Notes: a model not told the origin generated them from the sequence alone. A stretch of DNA of 64,000 bases from Streptomyces sp. NBRC 110035 (GCF_000829695.1 NZ_BBNN01000027.1:265255-329254), one strand, 5' to 3'; shown: positions 32,912 through 42,034, counted from the first letter of the stretch. Program-made: numbers and translations.

Positions 32912-33724
32912 TCAAGGGAAGTCCGGACGTGAGGACGCCGGGGGACCGGACCGGGATCCTCGGACGGTGGGGGGTGTGAGGGTCGCCGTGAACCGGTAGC
33001 GCGAACCCCGGTACACCGCGCGGACCCACTCGACCGGTTTTCCCCGCTCGTCCCGTGAGTGGCGGGACAGCCGCAGCATCGGCATGCCCACGTCCGTATG
33101 GAGGAGTCCGGCCTCCCGCGGGGTGGCGGGGGAGGTCTCGATGGTCTCGTCGGCCTCCGCCAGGCGTACGCCGTAGACCTCGGTGAGCGTGGTGTAGAGC
33201 GAGGCGCGGCGGGCCAGGTGCCGGCGCAGGCCGGGAAAGCGGCGCGCCGACAGGTGGGTCGCCTCGATCGCCATCGGATCGCCCCCGGCCAGTCGCAGCC
33301 GCTCGAGGCGCAGCACCTTCTCGCCGGGCTCCACCTCGAGCAGCGCCGCCAGCTCCTCGCCGGCCGCCGTGCAGTCGATGTCCAGGACCCGGGAGGCGGG
33401 GGTGAGCCCCTGGTTGCGCATGTCCTCGGTGTACGAGGTCAGCTGGAGGGTGCGGTAGATCCTGGGGTGGGCGACGAAGGTGCCCTTGCCCTGGATGCGG
33501 ACCAGCCGGCCCTCGCTCACCAGCTCCTGGAGGGCCTTGCGCACGGTGGTGCGCGAGGTGCGGAACTCGAGGGCGAGGAAGCGCTCGGCCGGCATCGGCG
33601 AGCCCGGTGGGCGCGCCTCGGTCATCCCCAGTAAGCGCTGCTTGATGCGGTAGTACTTCGGGACGCGGCCGGTGGGGCCCGGTGCCTGTGTCTCGGCCTG
33701 GGCGCTGCTGAGGTCCGTGCTCAT
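32912..33724 (-). CDS. GntR/HutC-family regulator, DasR-like
   Basis: A 270-residue regulator with a winged helix at about 22-95 (VPKYYRIKQRLLGM, TSRTTVRKALQELVSEGRLVRIQGKGTFVAHP) and a UTRA effector domain (LQLTSYTEDMRNQGL, LRLERLRLAGGDPMAIEATHLSARRFPGL, EADETIETSPATPREAGLL). It is clearly of the DasR type, whose members bind dre sites and release DNA with glucosamine-6-phosphate. Compared with DasR as I remember it, the wing-proximal HPRIYRT and several usually invariant residues differ, so it may be a paralogue. It is divergent from dasA across three dre-like sites. Confidence 0.85.
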   Translation of the reverse strand: MSTDLSSAQAETQAPGPTGRVPKYYRIKQRLLGMTEARPPGSPMPAERFLALEFRTSRTTVRKALQELVSEGRLVRIQGKGTFVAHPRIYRTLQLTSYTEDMRNQGLTPASRVLDIDCTAAGEELAALLEVEPGEKVLRLERLRLAGGDPMAIEATHLSARRFPGLRRHLARRASLYTTLTEVYGVRLAEADETIETSPATPREAGLLHTDVGMPMLRLSRHSRDERGKPVEWVRAVYRGSRYRFTATLTPPTVRGSRSGPPASSRPDFP

Positions 33725-33847
33725 GACCTGCCTTCCGGGTGCGGGGTCCGGCGGCGCGGACGGCAGGGGCCGGCCGCGGTGCACGTCGGCGGACGGCCGG
33801 GTTCGGCGCCGCACGCTCGGCGGTCCCGTTATAACCGCACGCCTTCT

Positions 33848-33863
33848 TTTGGTCTAGTCCAAC
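33848..33863. promoter_or_regulatory. dre-like site 1 (DasR-type operator)
   Basis: TTTGGTCTAGTCCAAC, core TGGTCTAGtCCA. It matches the dre pattern (consensus ACTGGTCTAGACCACT) at most core positions. It lies 124 bp upstream of the regulator gene and probably autoregulates it. Confidence 0.75.
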
Positions 33864-33945
33864 GGTCGGCGCGGCCCTGTTCGCGGGGGGTTCCGAGCTC
33901 CGTGAGAGGTGCCGACAGCGGCCTTGGGGATCGGGTGCGCGACCC

Positions 33946-33972
33946 TTGACAGGGCCATAGGTCTAGGCCAAG
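33946..33972 (+). promoter_or_regulatory. dasA promoter -35 with overlapping dre-like site 2
   Basis: TTGACA at 33946-33951, followed by a dre-like 16-mer ATAGGTCTAGGCCAAG (33957-33972). Repressor bound here would cover the promoter spacer. A clear -10 is not obvious. Confidence 0.65.
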
Positions 33973-33980
33973 CTCCCCTT

Positions 33981-33996
33981 GCTGGTCTAAACCATT
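33981..33996. promoter_or_regulatory. dre-like site 3
   Basis: GCTGGTCTAAACCATT, the best fit to the dre consensus of the three, 24 bp (centre to centre) from site 2 and 98 bp before the dasA start. The pairing suggests cooperative repression. Confidence 0.8.
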
Positions 33997-34093
33997 TACG
34001 GAAGCCGGGTCCCAGCCCGCCGAGTGCTGCGCCGCTGCGAGGGTCACCGCCGAGGGCGTGGGTGTGGAAGGCATTCCTGAGGAGGGGTGGCGC

Positions 34094-35368
34094 GTGAAGC
34101 GCAAGCTGATAGCCGCGATCGGGGTCGCGGGCATGGTGTTCTCCGCCGCTGCGTGCGGGGGAGGCGACGGCGACGGGAAGAACACCGGGGCGGACGGCTT
34201 CGAGGGGCAGACGCTCACCGTGTGGGTGATGGACGGCTCCTCGCCCGGCGCGTGGCAGAAGGACCTCGCCAAGGAGTTCGAGACCAGGACCAAGGCGAAG
34301 GTCGCCTTCGAGGTGCAGCAGTGGAACGGCATCCAGCAGAAGCTGACCACCGCCCTGTCCGAGGAGAATCCGCCCGACGTCTTCGAGATCGGCAACACGC
34401 AGACCCCGGCGTACGCCAAGACCGGTGGCCTCGCCGACCTCACCGGTCTGAAGTCGGAGATCGGCGCGGACTGGACCGAGTCCCTCAACGAGTCGTCCGT
34501 CTTCGACGGCAAGCAGTACGCGGCGCCCTGGTACTTCGCCAACCGCGTGGTCCTCTACAACAAGAAGGTCTGGGCCGACGCGGGCATCGAGGACACGCCC
34601 AAGACCCGCGACGAGTTCTACGACGCGCTCAAGACGATCGGTGACAAGACCGACGCGGAGCCGATCTACCTGCCCGGCCAGAACTGGTACCACTTCGTCG
34701 GCCTGGTGATCGGTGAGGGCGGCGAACTCGTCAGGAAGGACGGCGACAAACACGTCTCCAACCTCGACGACCCGAAGGTCGCCGCCGCCATGGAGACGTA
34801 CAAGAAGTTCCAGGCGCTGTCCAAGGCGCCCAAGGACAAGGACGAGGCCACCCCGCAGCAGGGTGAGGTCTTCGCCAAGGGCGACGTCGGCGCGTTCATC
34901 GGCATGGGCTGGGAAGCCGGCATCGCCATCGAGGCCAACCCCGAGATCGAGAAGGACATCGGCTACTTCACCATCCCGGGCACCGCGGCCGGGCAGCCCG
35001 AGGGTGTCTTCCTCGGCGGCTCCAACCTCGCCGTCGCCGCGGGCAGCGAGAAGCAGGAACTCGCCCAGGAGTTCCTGAAGCTGGCCCTCTCCGACAAGTA
35101 CGAGGGACAACTGGCCAAGCTCAACGGCGTCATCCCCAACAAGGAGTCGCTGCAGAGCAACCTGAAGGGCAACGCACCCGCCGAGGCCGCCGCGCCGGCC
35201 GCCGCCGTCGGCGGCACCACCCCGCTGATCCCGGAGTGGGCCGCGGTCGAGAACGCACCCAACCCGATCAAGACGTACATGACGGCCGTCCTGAACGGCA
35301 AGTCCCCGGCCGAGGCCGCGAAGCAGGTCGAGGACGAGTTCAACAAGCGCCTGGCGCAGCAGCAGTAG
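34094..35368 (+). CDS. dasA: Amino-sugar ABC transporter substrate-binding lipoprotein (DasA type)
   Basis: A 424-residue family 1 solute-binding protein. The lipoprotein signal is KRKLIAAIGVAGMVFSAAAC with lipobox Cys at 21. The mature protein contains the DasA-like runs QQWNGIQQKLTTALSEENPP and PIYLPGQNWYHFVGLVIGE, and ends VENAPNPIKTYMTAVLNG. DasA binds N,N'-diacetylchitobiose in S. coelicolor; the substrate here is inferred by similarity. GTG 34094 follows GAGGAGGGG. A hairpin between it and dasB (35391-35420) fits the usual excess of binding protein over permease. Confidence 0.9.
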   Translation: MKRKLIAAIGVAGMVFSAAACGGGDGDGKNTGADGFEGQTLTVWVMDGSSPGAWQKDLAKEFETRTKAKVAFEVQQWNGIQQKLTTALSEENPPDVFEIGNTQTPAYAKTGGLADLTGLKSEIGADWTESLNESSVFDGKQYAAPWYFANRVVLYNKKVWADAGIEDTPKTRDEFYDALKTIGDKTDAEPIYLPGQNWYHFVGLVIGEGGELVRKDGDKHVSNLDDPKVAAAMETYKKFQALSKAPKDKDEATPQQGEVFAKGDVGAFIGMGWEAGIAIEANPEIEKDIGYFTIPGTAAGQPEGVFLGGSNLAVAAGSEKQELAQEFLKLALSDKYEGQLAKLNGVIPNKESLQSNLKGNAPAEAAAPAAAVGGTTPLIPEWAAVENAPNPIKTYMTAVLNGKSPAEAAKQVEDEFNKRLAQQQ

Positions 35369-35390
35369 AAGCGCGGGCGCTCCCACCGGA

Positions 35391-35420
35391 GCGGGGGCCG
35401 GCCGTACGGACGGCCCCCGC
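35391..35420 (+). terminator. Intra-operon hairpin between dasA and dasB
   Basis: A 10-bp perfect stem GCGGGGGCCG/CGGCCCCCGC with a 10-nt loop in the 90-bp gap. It probably attenuates transcription or protects the dasA mRNA 3' end. Confidence 0.6.
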
Positions 35421-35458
35421 CCCCGGCGTTGAACAGGCCGAGAAGAGAGATCGCGAGC

Positions 35459-36445
35459 ATGACCGTGCAGACCGAACGGCCGCCCTCCGGCCCGGCGGAC
35501 GCCCGCAAGGCGGACCACGGGGGGACCGGCAGGCCCTCACCGAGAGCCGCGTCGCGTGCCGGCGCGCTCGCCCCGTACCTGCTGCTGCTGCCCGCCTGCG
35601 CGGCCACCGTGCTGCTGCTCGGCTGGCCGCTGCTGAAGGACGTCCTGCTGTCCTTCCAGAACCTCAACATGGGGCAGCTGATCCAGCACGTCACCGAGTG
35701 GAACGGGCTCGACAACTACAAGGAGACCCTCACCAGCGAGGACTTCTGGCGGGTCACCCTCCGCTCGGTCCTCTTCACGGCGGTCAACGTCGTCCTCGTC
35801 ATGGTCCTGGGCACTCTGGTCGGCCTGCTGCTCGCCCGCCTCGGCAGGAAGATGCGGTTCACCCTGCTGATCGGCCTGGTGCTGGCCTGGGCCATGCCGA
35901 TCGTGGCCGCCACCACCGTCTACCAGTGGCTGTTCGCCCAGCGCTTCGGCGTCGTCAACTGGGTCCTGGACAAACTCGGCTGGCACTCCATGGCCGACTA
36001 CAGCTGGACCAGCAGCCAGATGTCGACGTTCTTCGTCGTCACCGTGCTGATCGTGTGGATGTCCATCCCGTTCGTCGCGATCAACCTCTACGCGGCGACC
36101 ACGACCATCCCGGGCGAGCTCTACGAGGCCGCTTCCCTCGACGGCGCCGGCGCATGGCGGAGCTTCGCCACGGTCACCGTGCCGTTTCTGCGGCCGTTCC
36201 TCTACGCGACGACCTTCCTGGAGATCATCTGGGTGTTCAAGGCGTTCGTCCAGGTCTTCCTCTTCAACGGCGGAGGCCCCGACCGGCTCACCGAGATCCT
36301 GCCCGTTTACGCCTACGTCGAGGGCATGGGCAACCAGCACTACGGCATGGGCGCGGCGATCGCCGTCCTGACCATCCTGATCCTGCTCGGCCTGACCGCC
36401 TACCACCTCAGGATCGTGCTCAAGCAAGAGGAGGACGAGCTGTGA
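35459..36445 (+). CDS. dasB: Sugar ABC transporter permease (DasB type)
   Basis: A 328-residue permease with six membrane helices after a 35-residue hydrophilic N-terminus. The EAA loop is LYEAASLDGAGAWRSFATVTVPFLRP (about 222-247), the docking site for the shared MsiK-type ATPase, which is not encoded in this window. ATG 35459. The stop overlaps the next start (GTGA). Confidence 0.9.
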   Translation: MTVQTERPPSGPADARKADHGGTGRPSPRAASRAGALAPYLLLLPACAATVLLLGWPLLKDVLLSFQNLNMGQLIQHVTEWNGLDNYKETLTSEDFWRVTLRSVLFTAVNVVLVMVLGTLVGLLLARLGRKMRFTLLIGLVLAWAMPIVAATTVYQWLFAQRFGVVNWVLDKLGWHSMADYSWTSSQMSTFFVVTVLIVWMSIPFVAINLYAATTTIPGELYEAASLDGAGAWRSFATVTVPFLRPFLYATTFLEIIWVFKAFVQVFLFNGGGPDRLTEILPVYAYVEGMGNQHYGMGAAIAVLTILILLGLTAYHLRIVLKQEEDEL

Positions 36446-37272
36446 GACGCTCGCTCCTGGCCCGTCTGTGGCCCAATGTCACGGCCGTCGTCCTGTTCAT
36501 CGGCTTCGTCTTTCCCGTGTACTGGATGTTCGCCACGGCCTTCAAGCCCACCGGCGACATCATCTCGGAGAACCCGGTCTGGTTCCCGACCGACGTCACC
36601 TTTCAGCACTTCAGGACCGCGACCGGCGTCGACCACTTCTGGACCTACGTCCGCAACTCGCTGACCGTCACCGTCCTGGCCGTCCTCTTCTCGCTGATCA
36701 TCGCACTGGCAGGCTCCTTCGCCCTGGCGCGGATGCGGTTCAAGGGGCGGCGCGGCTTCGTCATCGGTTTCATGCTGGCCCAGATGGCGCCGTGGGAAGT
36801 CATGATCATCGCGATGTACATGATCGTGCGGGATGCGTCGATGCTGAACAGCCTCGTTCCGCTGACGCTCTTCTACATGATGATGATCCTCCCCTTCACC
36901 CTCCTGACGCTGCGCGGCTTCGTCGCCGCCGTGCCGAAGGAGCTGGAGGAGTCCGCGATGGTCGACGGCTGCACCCGCGCCCAGGCGTTCCGCCGGGTCA
37001 TCCTGCCGCTCCTCGCGCCGGGCCTGATGTCCACATCGCTGTTCGGCTTCATCACCGCGTGGAACGAGTTCGCGCTGGTCCTGGTGCTCAACAAGGACGT
37101 CGAAGCACAGACCCTGCCCCTGTGGCTCTCCAGCTTCCAGACCCAGTTCGGCAACGACTGGGGCGCGACCATGGCCGCCTCGTCGCTCTTCGCCGTCCCC
37201 ATCCTGATCCTCTTCGTCTTCCTGCAACGCAGGGCCGTCAGCGGCCTGACCGCGGGCGCAGTGAAGGGATAA
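36442..37272 (+). CDS. dasC: Sugar ABC transporter permease (DasC type)
   Basis: A 276-residue permease with six helices (VTAVVLFIGFVFPVYWMF first) and the EAA-like loop ELEESAMVDGCTRAQAFRRVILPLLAPG. GTG 36442 overlaps the dasB stop. With DasA and DasB it forms the importer; as usual for this class in Streptomyces no ATPase gene is present, and MsiK encoded elsewhere would energise it. The GH3 gene follows after 9 bp. Confidence 0.9.
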   Translation: MRRSLLARLWPNVTAVVLFIGFVFPVYWMFATAFKPTGDIISENPVWFPTDVTFQHFRTATGVDHFWTYVRNSLTVTVLAVLFSLIIALAGSFALARMRFKGRRGFVIGFMLAQMAPWEVMIIAMYMIVRDASMLNSLVPLTLFYMMMILPFTLLTLRGFVAAVPKELEESAMVDGCTRAQAFRRVILPLLAPGLMSTSLFGFITAWNEFALVLVLNKDVEAQTLPLWLSSFQTQFGNDWGATMAASSLFAVPILILFVFLQRRAVSGLTAGAVKG

Positions 37273-37281
37273 CGCCACCCG

Positions 37282-38769
37282 ATGACGACATCCACCACCG
37301 GCACCCTCACCCGCGACGCCCTCGCCGTGCTCCAACCGGGCTTCGCCGGCACCACCGCGCCCGACTGGGTGCGCCGCCGGCTGTCCGAAGGGCTCGCCTC
37401 CGTCGCCCTCTTCGGACGCAACGTCGCCACCGCCGAGCAGGTCGCCGCCCTCACCGCCCAGTTGCGGGCCGAACGGGACGACCTCCTCGTCGCCATCGAC
37501 GAGGAGAGCGGCGACGTCACCCGGCTCGAGGTCCGCACCGGATCCTCCTTCCCCGGCAACCACGCCCTCGGCGCCGTCGACGACACCGCTCTCACCCGCG
37601 GCGTCGCCCGCGAACTGGGCCGCCGGCTCGCCGAGTGCGGTGTCAACTTCAACTGGGCGCCCTCCGCCGACGTCAACGCCAACCCCGACAACCCGGTCAT
37701 CGGCGTCCGCTCCTTCGGCAGCGAGACCGACCTGGTCGCCCGGCACACCGCCGCCTGGGTCGAGGGCCTGCAGTCCACCGGCGTCGCCGCCTGCACCAAG
37801 CACTTCCCCGGCCACGGCGACACCAGCGTCGACTCCCACCACGCCGTCCCGCACATCGACCTCGACACCACCACGCTCCACGAACGCGAACTCCAGCCGT
37901 TCCGGGCCGCGATCGAGGCCGGCACCCGCGCCGTCATGAGCGCCCACATCCGCGTCCCCGTCCTCGACCCGGACCGCCCCGCCACCCTCTCCCGCCGCAT
38001 CCTCACCGACCTGCTGCGCGGCGAACTCGGCTACCAGGGCCTGATCGTCACCGACGGCATGGAGATGCGCGCCGTCTCCGGCACCTACGGCCTCGAACAC
38101 GGGGTCGTCCTGGCCATCGCGGCCGGCGCCGACGCGATCTGCGTGGGCGGCGGGCTGTGCGACGAGGGCACGGTGCAGAGCCTGACGGACGCGCTCGTCG
38201 CCGCCGTCCGTTCGGGCGAACTCCCCGAGGAGCGGCTCGTCGACGCCGCCGCCCGGGTCCGCGCCCTGGCCGACTGGACCGCCGGGGCGCGGCGCTCCCC
38301 GGGCCCCGGGGACGGCCGCGAGCCGGAGATCGGGCTCACGGCGGCCCGCCGCGCGGTGACCGTCACCCGCACCGGGCCCGCCGCACCACCGGTCACCGGA
38401 CCGGTGTACGTGGCGACCTTCCACCCCGCCGCCAACATCGCCGTCGGCGACGAGACCCCCTGGGGCGTCGGCCCGGAACTGGAGCGGCTGCTCCCGGGCA
38501 CCGCCACCGGCTCCTTCACCGGCCCCGACGCCGGAGCGCGGGCGCTCGAGGCCGCGGCCGGCCGGCGCGTGGTCGCCGTGGTCCGCGACGAGCACCGGCA
38601 CGCGTGGATGCGTACGGCCCTGGACACCCTGCTCGCGGCCGGGCCGGACACCGTGGTCGTGGAGATGGGCGTGCCGCAGTCCGCACCGCGTGGCGCGCTG
38701 TACGTCGCCACGCACGGGGCGGCGCGCGTGTGCGGGGTCGCGGCCGCCGAGGTGGTCGTCGCGGGCTGA
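37282..38769 (+). CDS. GH3 beta-N-acetylhexosaminidase of the das operon
   Basis: A 495-residue intracellular family 3 glycosidase of the NagZ/DasD type; there is no signal peptide. The catalytic His loop is KHFPGHGDTSVDSHHA (about 173-188), and the nucleophile Asp is in LIVTDGMEMRAV (about 255-266). The C-terminal 150 residues form the alpha/beta sandwich common in two-domain GH3 enzymes (RRVVAVVRDEHRHAW). It probably cleaves imported chitobiose or similar amino sugars to monomers. It lies 9 bp after dasC, the same position as dasD in the S. coelicolor das cluster (recall). Confidence 0.88.
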   Translation: MTTSTTGTLTRDALAVLQPGFAGTTAPDWVRRRLSEGLASVALFGRNVATAEQVAALTAQLRAERDDLLVAIDEESGDVTRLEVRTGSSFPGNHALGAVDDTALTRGVARELGRRLAECGVNFNWAPSADVNANPDNPVIGVRSFGSETDLVARHTAAWVEGLQSTGVAACTKHFPGHGDTSVDSHHAVPHIDLDTTTLHERELQPFRAAIEAGTRAVMSAHIRVPVLDPDRPATLSRRILTDLLRGELGYQGLIVTDGMEMRAVSGTYGLEHGVVLAIAAGADAICVGGGLCDEGTVQSLTDALVAAVRSGELPEERLVDAAARVRALADWTAGARRSPGPGDGREPEIGLTAARRAVTVTRTGPAAPPVTGPVYVATFHPAANIAVGDETPWGVGPELERLLPGTATGSFTGPDAGARALEAAAGRRVVAVVRDEHRHAWMRTALDTLLAAGPDTVVVEMGVPQSAPRGALYVATHGAARVCGVAAAEVVVAG

Positions 38770-38840
38770 CCCGCGGGGAGGCTTCCGTCACGTGATCCCC
38801 CACCCGGGGGTTCACACAGTTCCCCGGGTGCTGCCGCGGT

Positions 38841-39215
38841 TCAGCGGTCGACGGACCACGCAGCACGAGGCGGCGGGGCACCCGTGGTCAGGATGTGCTG
38901 GACGACCTGGAGTGCCTTTGCCAGGGGCAGCGTGTCCTCGTCGGGATACTCGTCGTGTTGCCCGTTCGCCAGGACGAAGCCCTTGCCGGAGCCGCTCGCA
39001 CCCGGATCCACCGCGTGTTCGCCGGGGTCGTCCTCGCCGTCCGGCAGTACGACCATGGCCCGCTCGGTGTTGCTGATGAAGGCCGGCGACCGGCCGGACG
39101 AACTGGTCAGCCATGCATCGAGTCGCCCGGCGCTGATCCGTTCCCGCAGCGCCTCGACCGCCGCTGCCGGTGAGGTCGGCCCGGTGCCGTCGCAGAGGGC
39201 CCAGGACTCGATCAC
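38841..39215 (-). CDS. Imm1-family immunity protein, orphan
   Basis: A 124-residue protein with the Imm1 pattern: a central AFISNTERAMVVLPDGEDDP, then FVLANGQHDEYPDEDTLPLAKAL, and a closing PPPRAAWSVDR strand. Imm1 proteins neutralise deaminase and other polymorphic toxins. No toxin gene lies on either side (GH3 on one side, CNNM proteins on the other), so it is an orphan. Start GTG 39215; convergent with the GH3 gene. Confidence 0.75.
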   Translation of the reverse strand: MIESWALCDGTGPTSPAAAVEALRERISAGRLDAWLTSSSGRSPAFISNTERAMVVLPDGEDDPGEHAVDPGASGSGKGFVLANGQHDEYPDEDTLPLAKALQVVQHILTTGAPPPRAAWSVDR

Positions 39216-39330
39216 GCGCTCGACCTTCTCACACCGGAGCGGGGCCTCGGGGCACGGCCCGAGACCTCCGGCATCGTCGCCGCGGGACTCCGTGAGCGGC
39301 CGGCCGGTTCACGGACTGACGACGGCCCCG

Positions 39331-39377
39331 GACGAAGGCCGGCCGGCCCGCAGCGCGCGGACCGGCCGGCCTTCGTC
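39331..39377 (-). terminator. Strong hairpin after the CNNM operon
   Basis: A 16-bp perfect stem GACGAAGGCCGGCCGG/CCGGCCGGCCTTCGTC with a 15-nt loop, starting 20 bp past the stop of the 39398 gene. Confidence 0.75.
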
Positions 39378-39397
39378 GTCCCCGTGGTGCCGGCGGG

Positions 39398-40417
39398 TCA
39401 GCCCCCGGCCGGCAGCATCAGCCGGGCCAGCAGGTCGTCCAGCGTGACCATGCCGGTCAGCCGGCCCGAGTCGTCCCGCACGACCGCCAGTGTGCCCCGG
39501 CGGCGGCGCAGCACGTCGATCGCGTCGGCGACCGTCGTGGTGTCCGTCAGTTCGGGCACCGGGCGGGCCAGCTCGCGGGCGCTCGTGGCCCGGCCCCGGG
39601 CGCGGGCGACCAGCACGTCCCGCGCGTGGACGGCGCCGAGGACGGTGCCGCCGTCACGGACGAGCAGCCGGGTCCGGTCGTACGCGGTGGCCACCCGCAG
39701 CACCTCGTCGACGCCCGCGTCACCCTGCACCGAGTCGATCTCCTCGGCCGGGATCCGCAGGGCACCGACCGGGGTGTCGGGCTCGGTCAGCGAACGGGTC
39801 AGCAGCTGCGAGTCCGTCTTGCTGATCAGGCCGAGCCGCTCCGACTCCACCACCAGGTGGGTGAGCTGCTCACGGTCGTGGACCGACGCCAGCTCGTCGC
39901 GCGGGCTCACCCGGCACATCCGTACCAGCGCGTTGCTCACCACGTTCAGCACGTGGATCAGCGGCCGGACGACCTTCACCACCGCCCGGAACGACGGGGC
40001 GAGCAGCATCGCGGAACGCTCCGGGTGGGCGATCGCCCACGACTTGGGCGCCATCTCGCCCACCACCATGTGCAGGAACACCACCAGCATCATCGCGACG
40101 GCGAACGCCACCCCGTAGCTGACCGCGCTGGGCAGACCCAGGGCGTGCAGCAGCGGGTCCAGCTCGTGCGAGATCGCGGGCTTGGACACCGAGCCCAGGC
40201 CCAGCGTGCACACCGTGATGCCCAGCTGGGCACCGGCCAGCATGAGCGACAGCTCGCGCATGCCGGCCAGCGCGGCACCGGCGCCGCGCCGCCCCTCGGA
40301 CGCCGCCTTCTCCATGCGGTGCCGTTTGGCGGCGACCAGCGCGAACTCGGCCGCCACGAAGAACCCGCTGCCGACCAGCAGCAGCACGGTCACGAAGAGA
40401 GCCATCGGGAAACTCAT
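39398..40417 (-). CDS. CNNM/hemolysin-C-like membrane protein with CBS pair
   Basis: A 339-residue protein. The DUF21/CNNM domain has about four helices (VTVLLLVGSGFFVAAEFALVAAKRHRM; MLAGAQLGITVCTLGLGSVSKP; VVFLHMVVGEMAPKSWAIAHPE), followed by a cytoplasmic CBS pair (LLVRDGGTVLGAVHARDVL; LAVVRDDSGRLTGMVTLDDLL). There is no C-terminal CorC/HlyC domain. The family exports Mg2+ or Co2+ (MpfA/CorC relatives). Its start overlaps the upstream paralogue by 4 bp, suggesting a heteromeric transporter. Confidence 0.9.
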   Translation of the reverse strand: MSFPMALFVTVLLLVGSGFFVAAEFALVAAKRHRMEKAASEGRRGAGAALAGMRELSLMLAGAQLGITVCTLGLGSVSKPAISHELDPLLHALGLPSAVSYGVAFAVAMMLVVFLHMVVGEMAPKSWAIAHPERSAMLLAPSFRAVVKVVRPLIHVLNVVSNALVRMCRVSPRDELASVHDREQLTHLVVESERLGLISKTDSQLLTRSLTEPDTPVGALRIPAEEIDSVQGDAGVDEVLRVATAYDRTRLLVRDGGTVLGAVHARDVLVARARGRATSARELARPVPELTDTTTVADAIDVLRRRRGTLAVVRDDSGRLTGMVTLDDLLARLMLPAGG

Positions 40418-41772
40418 GCGGGCTCCTCCGTCTTCTCCAGGTCGTCCTGCACCGGCGGCGCGATCCGGGTGACCCGCACCCGCTCGGCGACATGCCGGTC
40501 CAGGGTGCGTACGTCGATCACCGCGCGGCCGTCCCCGGGCAGCTCGACGGTGACCCGGTCACCCACGGTGGGGAAACGGCCCAGCCGGTCCACCACCAGG
40601 CCGGCCACCGTCTCGTAGTCGTCCCCCTCGGGCAGCTGGACGCCGGTGGCCCCGGCCACCTCGTCCAGCCGGCGGCCCGCGTCCACGAGCCAGCCGTCGC
40701 CGTCGGCGACCGCCAGTTCGGAGACCTTGTCGGACTCGTCGGCGATGTCACCGACCAGTTCCTCGGCGATGTCCTCGTAGGTGACGATGCCGGCCACACC
40801 GCCGTGCTCGTCGAGGACGACCGCGAACTCGTCCTCCTGCTCGCGCATCCGTGCGACCGCGTCCGGCAGCGGAAGCGTGTCCGGCAGCAGCAGGGGTTGC
40901 CTGGCCATCCGGCCGGCGGTGAGACCGGCCATCCGGTCGGCGGGCACCGCCATCAGTTCGCGCACGCCCAGTACCCCCGCGACGTCGTCGGGGTGATCGC
41001 CGAGCACGGGGTAGTTGGAGTGGCCGTGTGCCGCGATCAGACCGACCGCCTCGCCGGCGCTCGCCTCCCCGCGGACGAAGACGGCGTCCGCGCGCGGCAC
41101 CATCACCGCGTGCAGGGTCCGCTCGGAGAACTCCAGCGCGTGGTCCAGCAGGGTGGCTCTGTCCTCGGGCAGCGTCCCGTTCTCGTGGGACTCGCCGATC
41201 AGATGACCGAGCTCCTCCAGCGTGGCACCGTGGTGCAGCTCCTCGACCGGCTCGATGCCGATGCGGCGCAGCAGGTGGGACGCGGCGTTGTCGAAGATCC
41301 GCACCAGCGGTCCGACGACCTTCAGGTACGCCAGGGTCGAGCCGGCCAGCGCCTTCGCCAGCCGTTCGGGCACCGCGATGGCGAGGTTCTTCGGGGCCAG
41401 CTCACCGAGCACCATCTGGACGATCGTGGCCAGCACGAACGCGAGCACCACCGAGGTGCCGCTCACGGCCGCGTCCGGCAGTCCGAGGCCGGACAGCGCC
41501 GGTCTGAGCAGCGCGGACACCGACGGCTCGGCGATGAAACCGACGACCAGACCGGTCACGGTGATGCCGAGCTGGGCGCCCGACAGCATGAAGGACAGCC
41601 GCTCCAGCACCTTCAGCGCGCGGGCGGCCCTGCGGTCCCCGGCCTCGGCCTCACGCGCGAGCGCGAGCCGGTCCACAGAGACGTAGGCGAACTCCTGGGC
41701 CACGAAGTAACCGGTGCCGGCGGTGAGCACGAACACGGCGAGCAGGCCCAGGAAGGCCTCTACGGCACTCAT
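40414..41772 (-). CDS. CNNM/CBS/CorC-HlyC membrane protein, longer paralogue
   Basis: A 452-residue protein: CNNM membrane domain (GTGYFVAQEFAYVSVDR, MLSGAQLGITVTGLVVGF, VLGELAPKNLAIAVPE), CBS pair (VMVPRADAVFVRGE..., EFAVVLDEHGGVAGIVTYEDIAEELVGDI) and a CorC/HlyC domain (WLVDAGRRLDEVAGATG...ETVAGLVVDRLGRFPTVGD). The layout matches bacterial Mg2+ exporters. It is the first gene of a two-gene operon with the shorter paralogue. Confidence 0.9.
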   Translation of the reverse strand: MSAVEAFLGLLAVFVLTAGTGYFVAQEFAYVSVDRLALAREAEAGDRRAARALKVLERLSFMLSGAQLGITVTGLVVGFIAEPSVSALLRPALSGLGLPDAAVSGTSVVLAFVLATIVQMVLGELAPKNLAIAVPERLAKALAGSTLAYLKVVGPLVRIFDNAASHLLRRIGIEPVEELHHGATLEELGHLIGESHENGTLPEDRATLLDHALEFSERTLHAVMVPRADAVFVRGEASAGEAVGLIAAHGHSNYPVLGDHPDDVAGVLGVRELMAVPADRMAGLTAGRMARQPLLLPDTLPLPDAVARMREQEDEFAVVLDEHGGVAGIVTYEDIAEELVGDIADESDKVSELAVADGDGWLVDAGRRLDEVAGATGVQLPEGDDYETVAGLVVDRLGRFPTVGDRVTVELPGDGRAVIDVRTLDRHVAERVRVTRIAPPVQDDLEKTEEPA

Positions 41773-41967
41773 CGAACACCACCCCGCCGGGTGCCGGTCT
41801 CAACAGGTGCGTGACGGGATGGTCGGGGACTGTGCCCCGGGGGGTCCGTCGATCTGGCGGACACGTGCATGACTCCTCGTGGATGTACCGGGTGGCCGGT
41901 GCGCCGGCCGGCCGGACTGGATCTGTCTGCGATCCAACGATTCGGACAGGGGACATGTTCCCGGACC

Positions 41968-42003
41968 GGGCCGGACCGCACCCCTGCGGGTGCGGTCCGG
42001 CCC
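41968..42003 (-). terminator. Strong hairpin downstream of terB
   Basis: A 16-bp perfect stem GGGCCGGACCGCACCC/GGGTGCGGTCCGGCCC with a CTGC loop, 31 bp past the terB stop. Confidence 0.75.
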
Positions 42004-42034
42004 GCGGCTCGGCGGTGCGGTGCGCCGGTGCGTC

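Noticed and set aside
36400..38715. A 771-codon minus-strand frame opposite dasC and the GH3 gene
   Set aside because: A shadow of the real plus-strand genes; no motif of its own.
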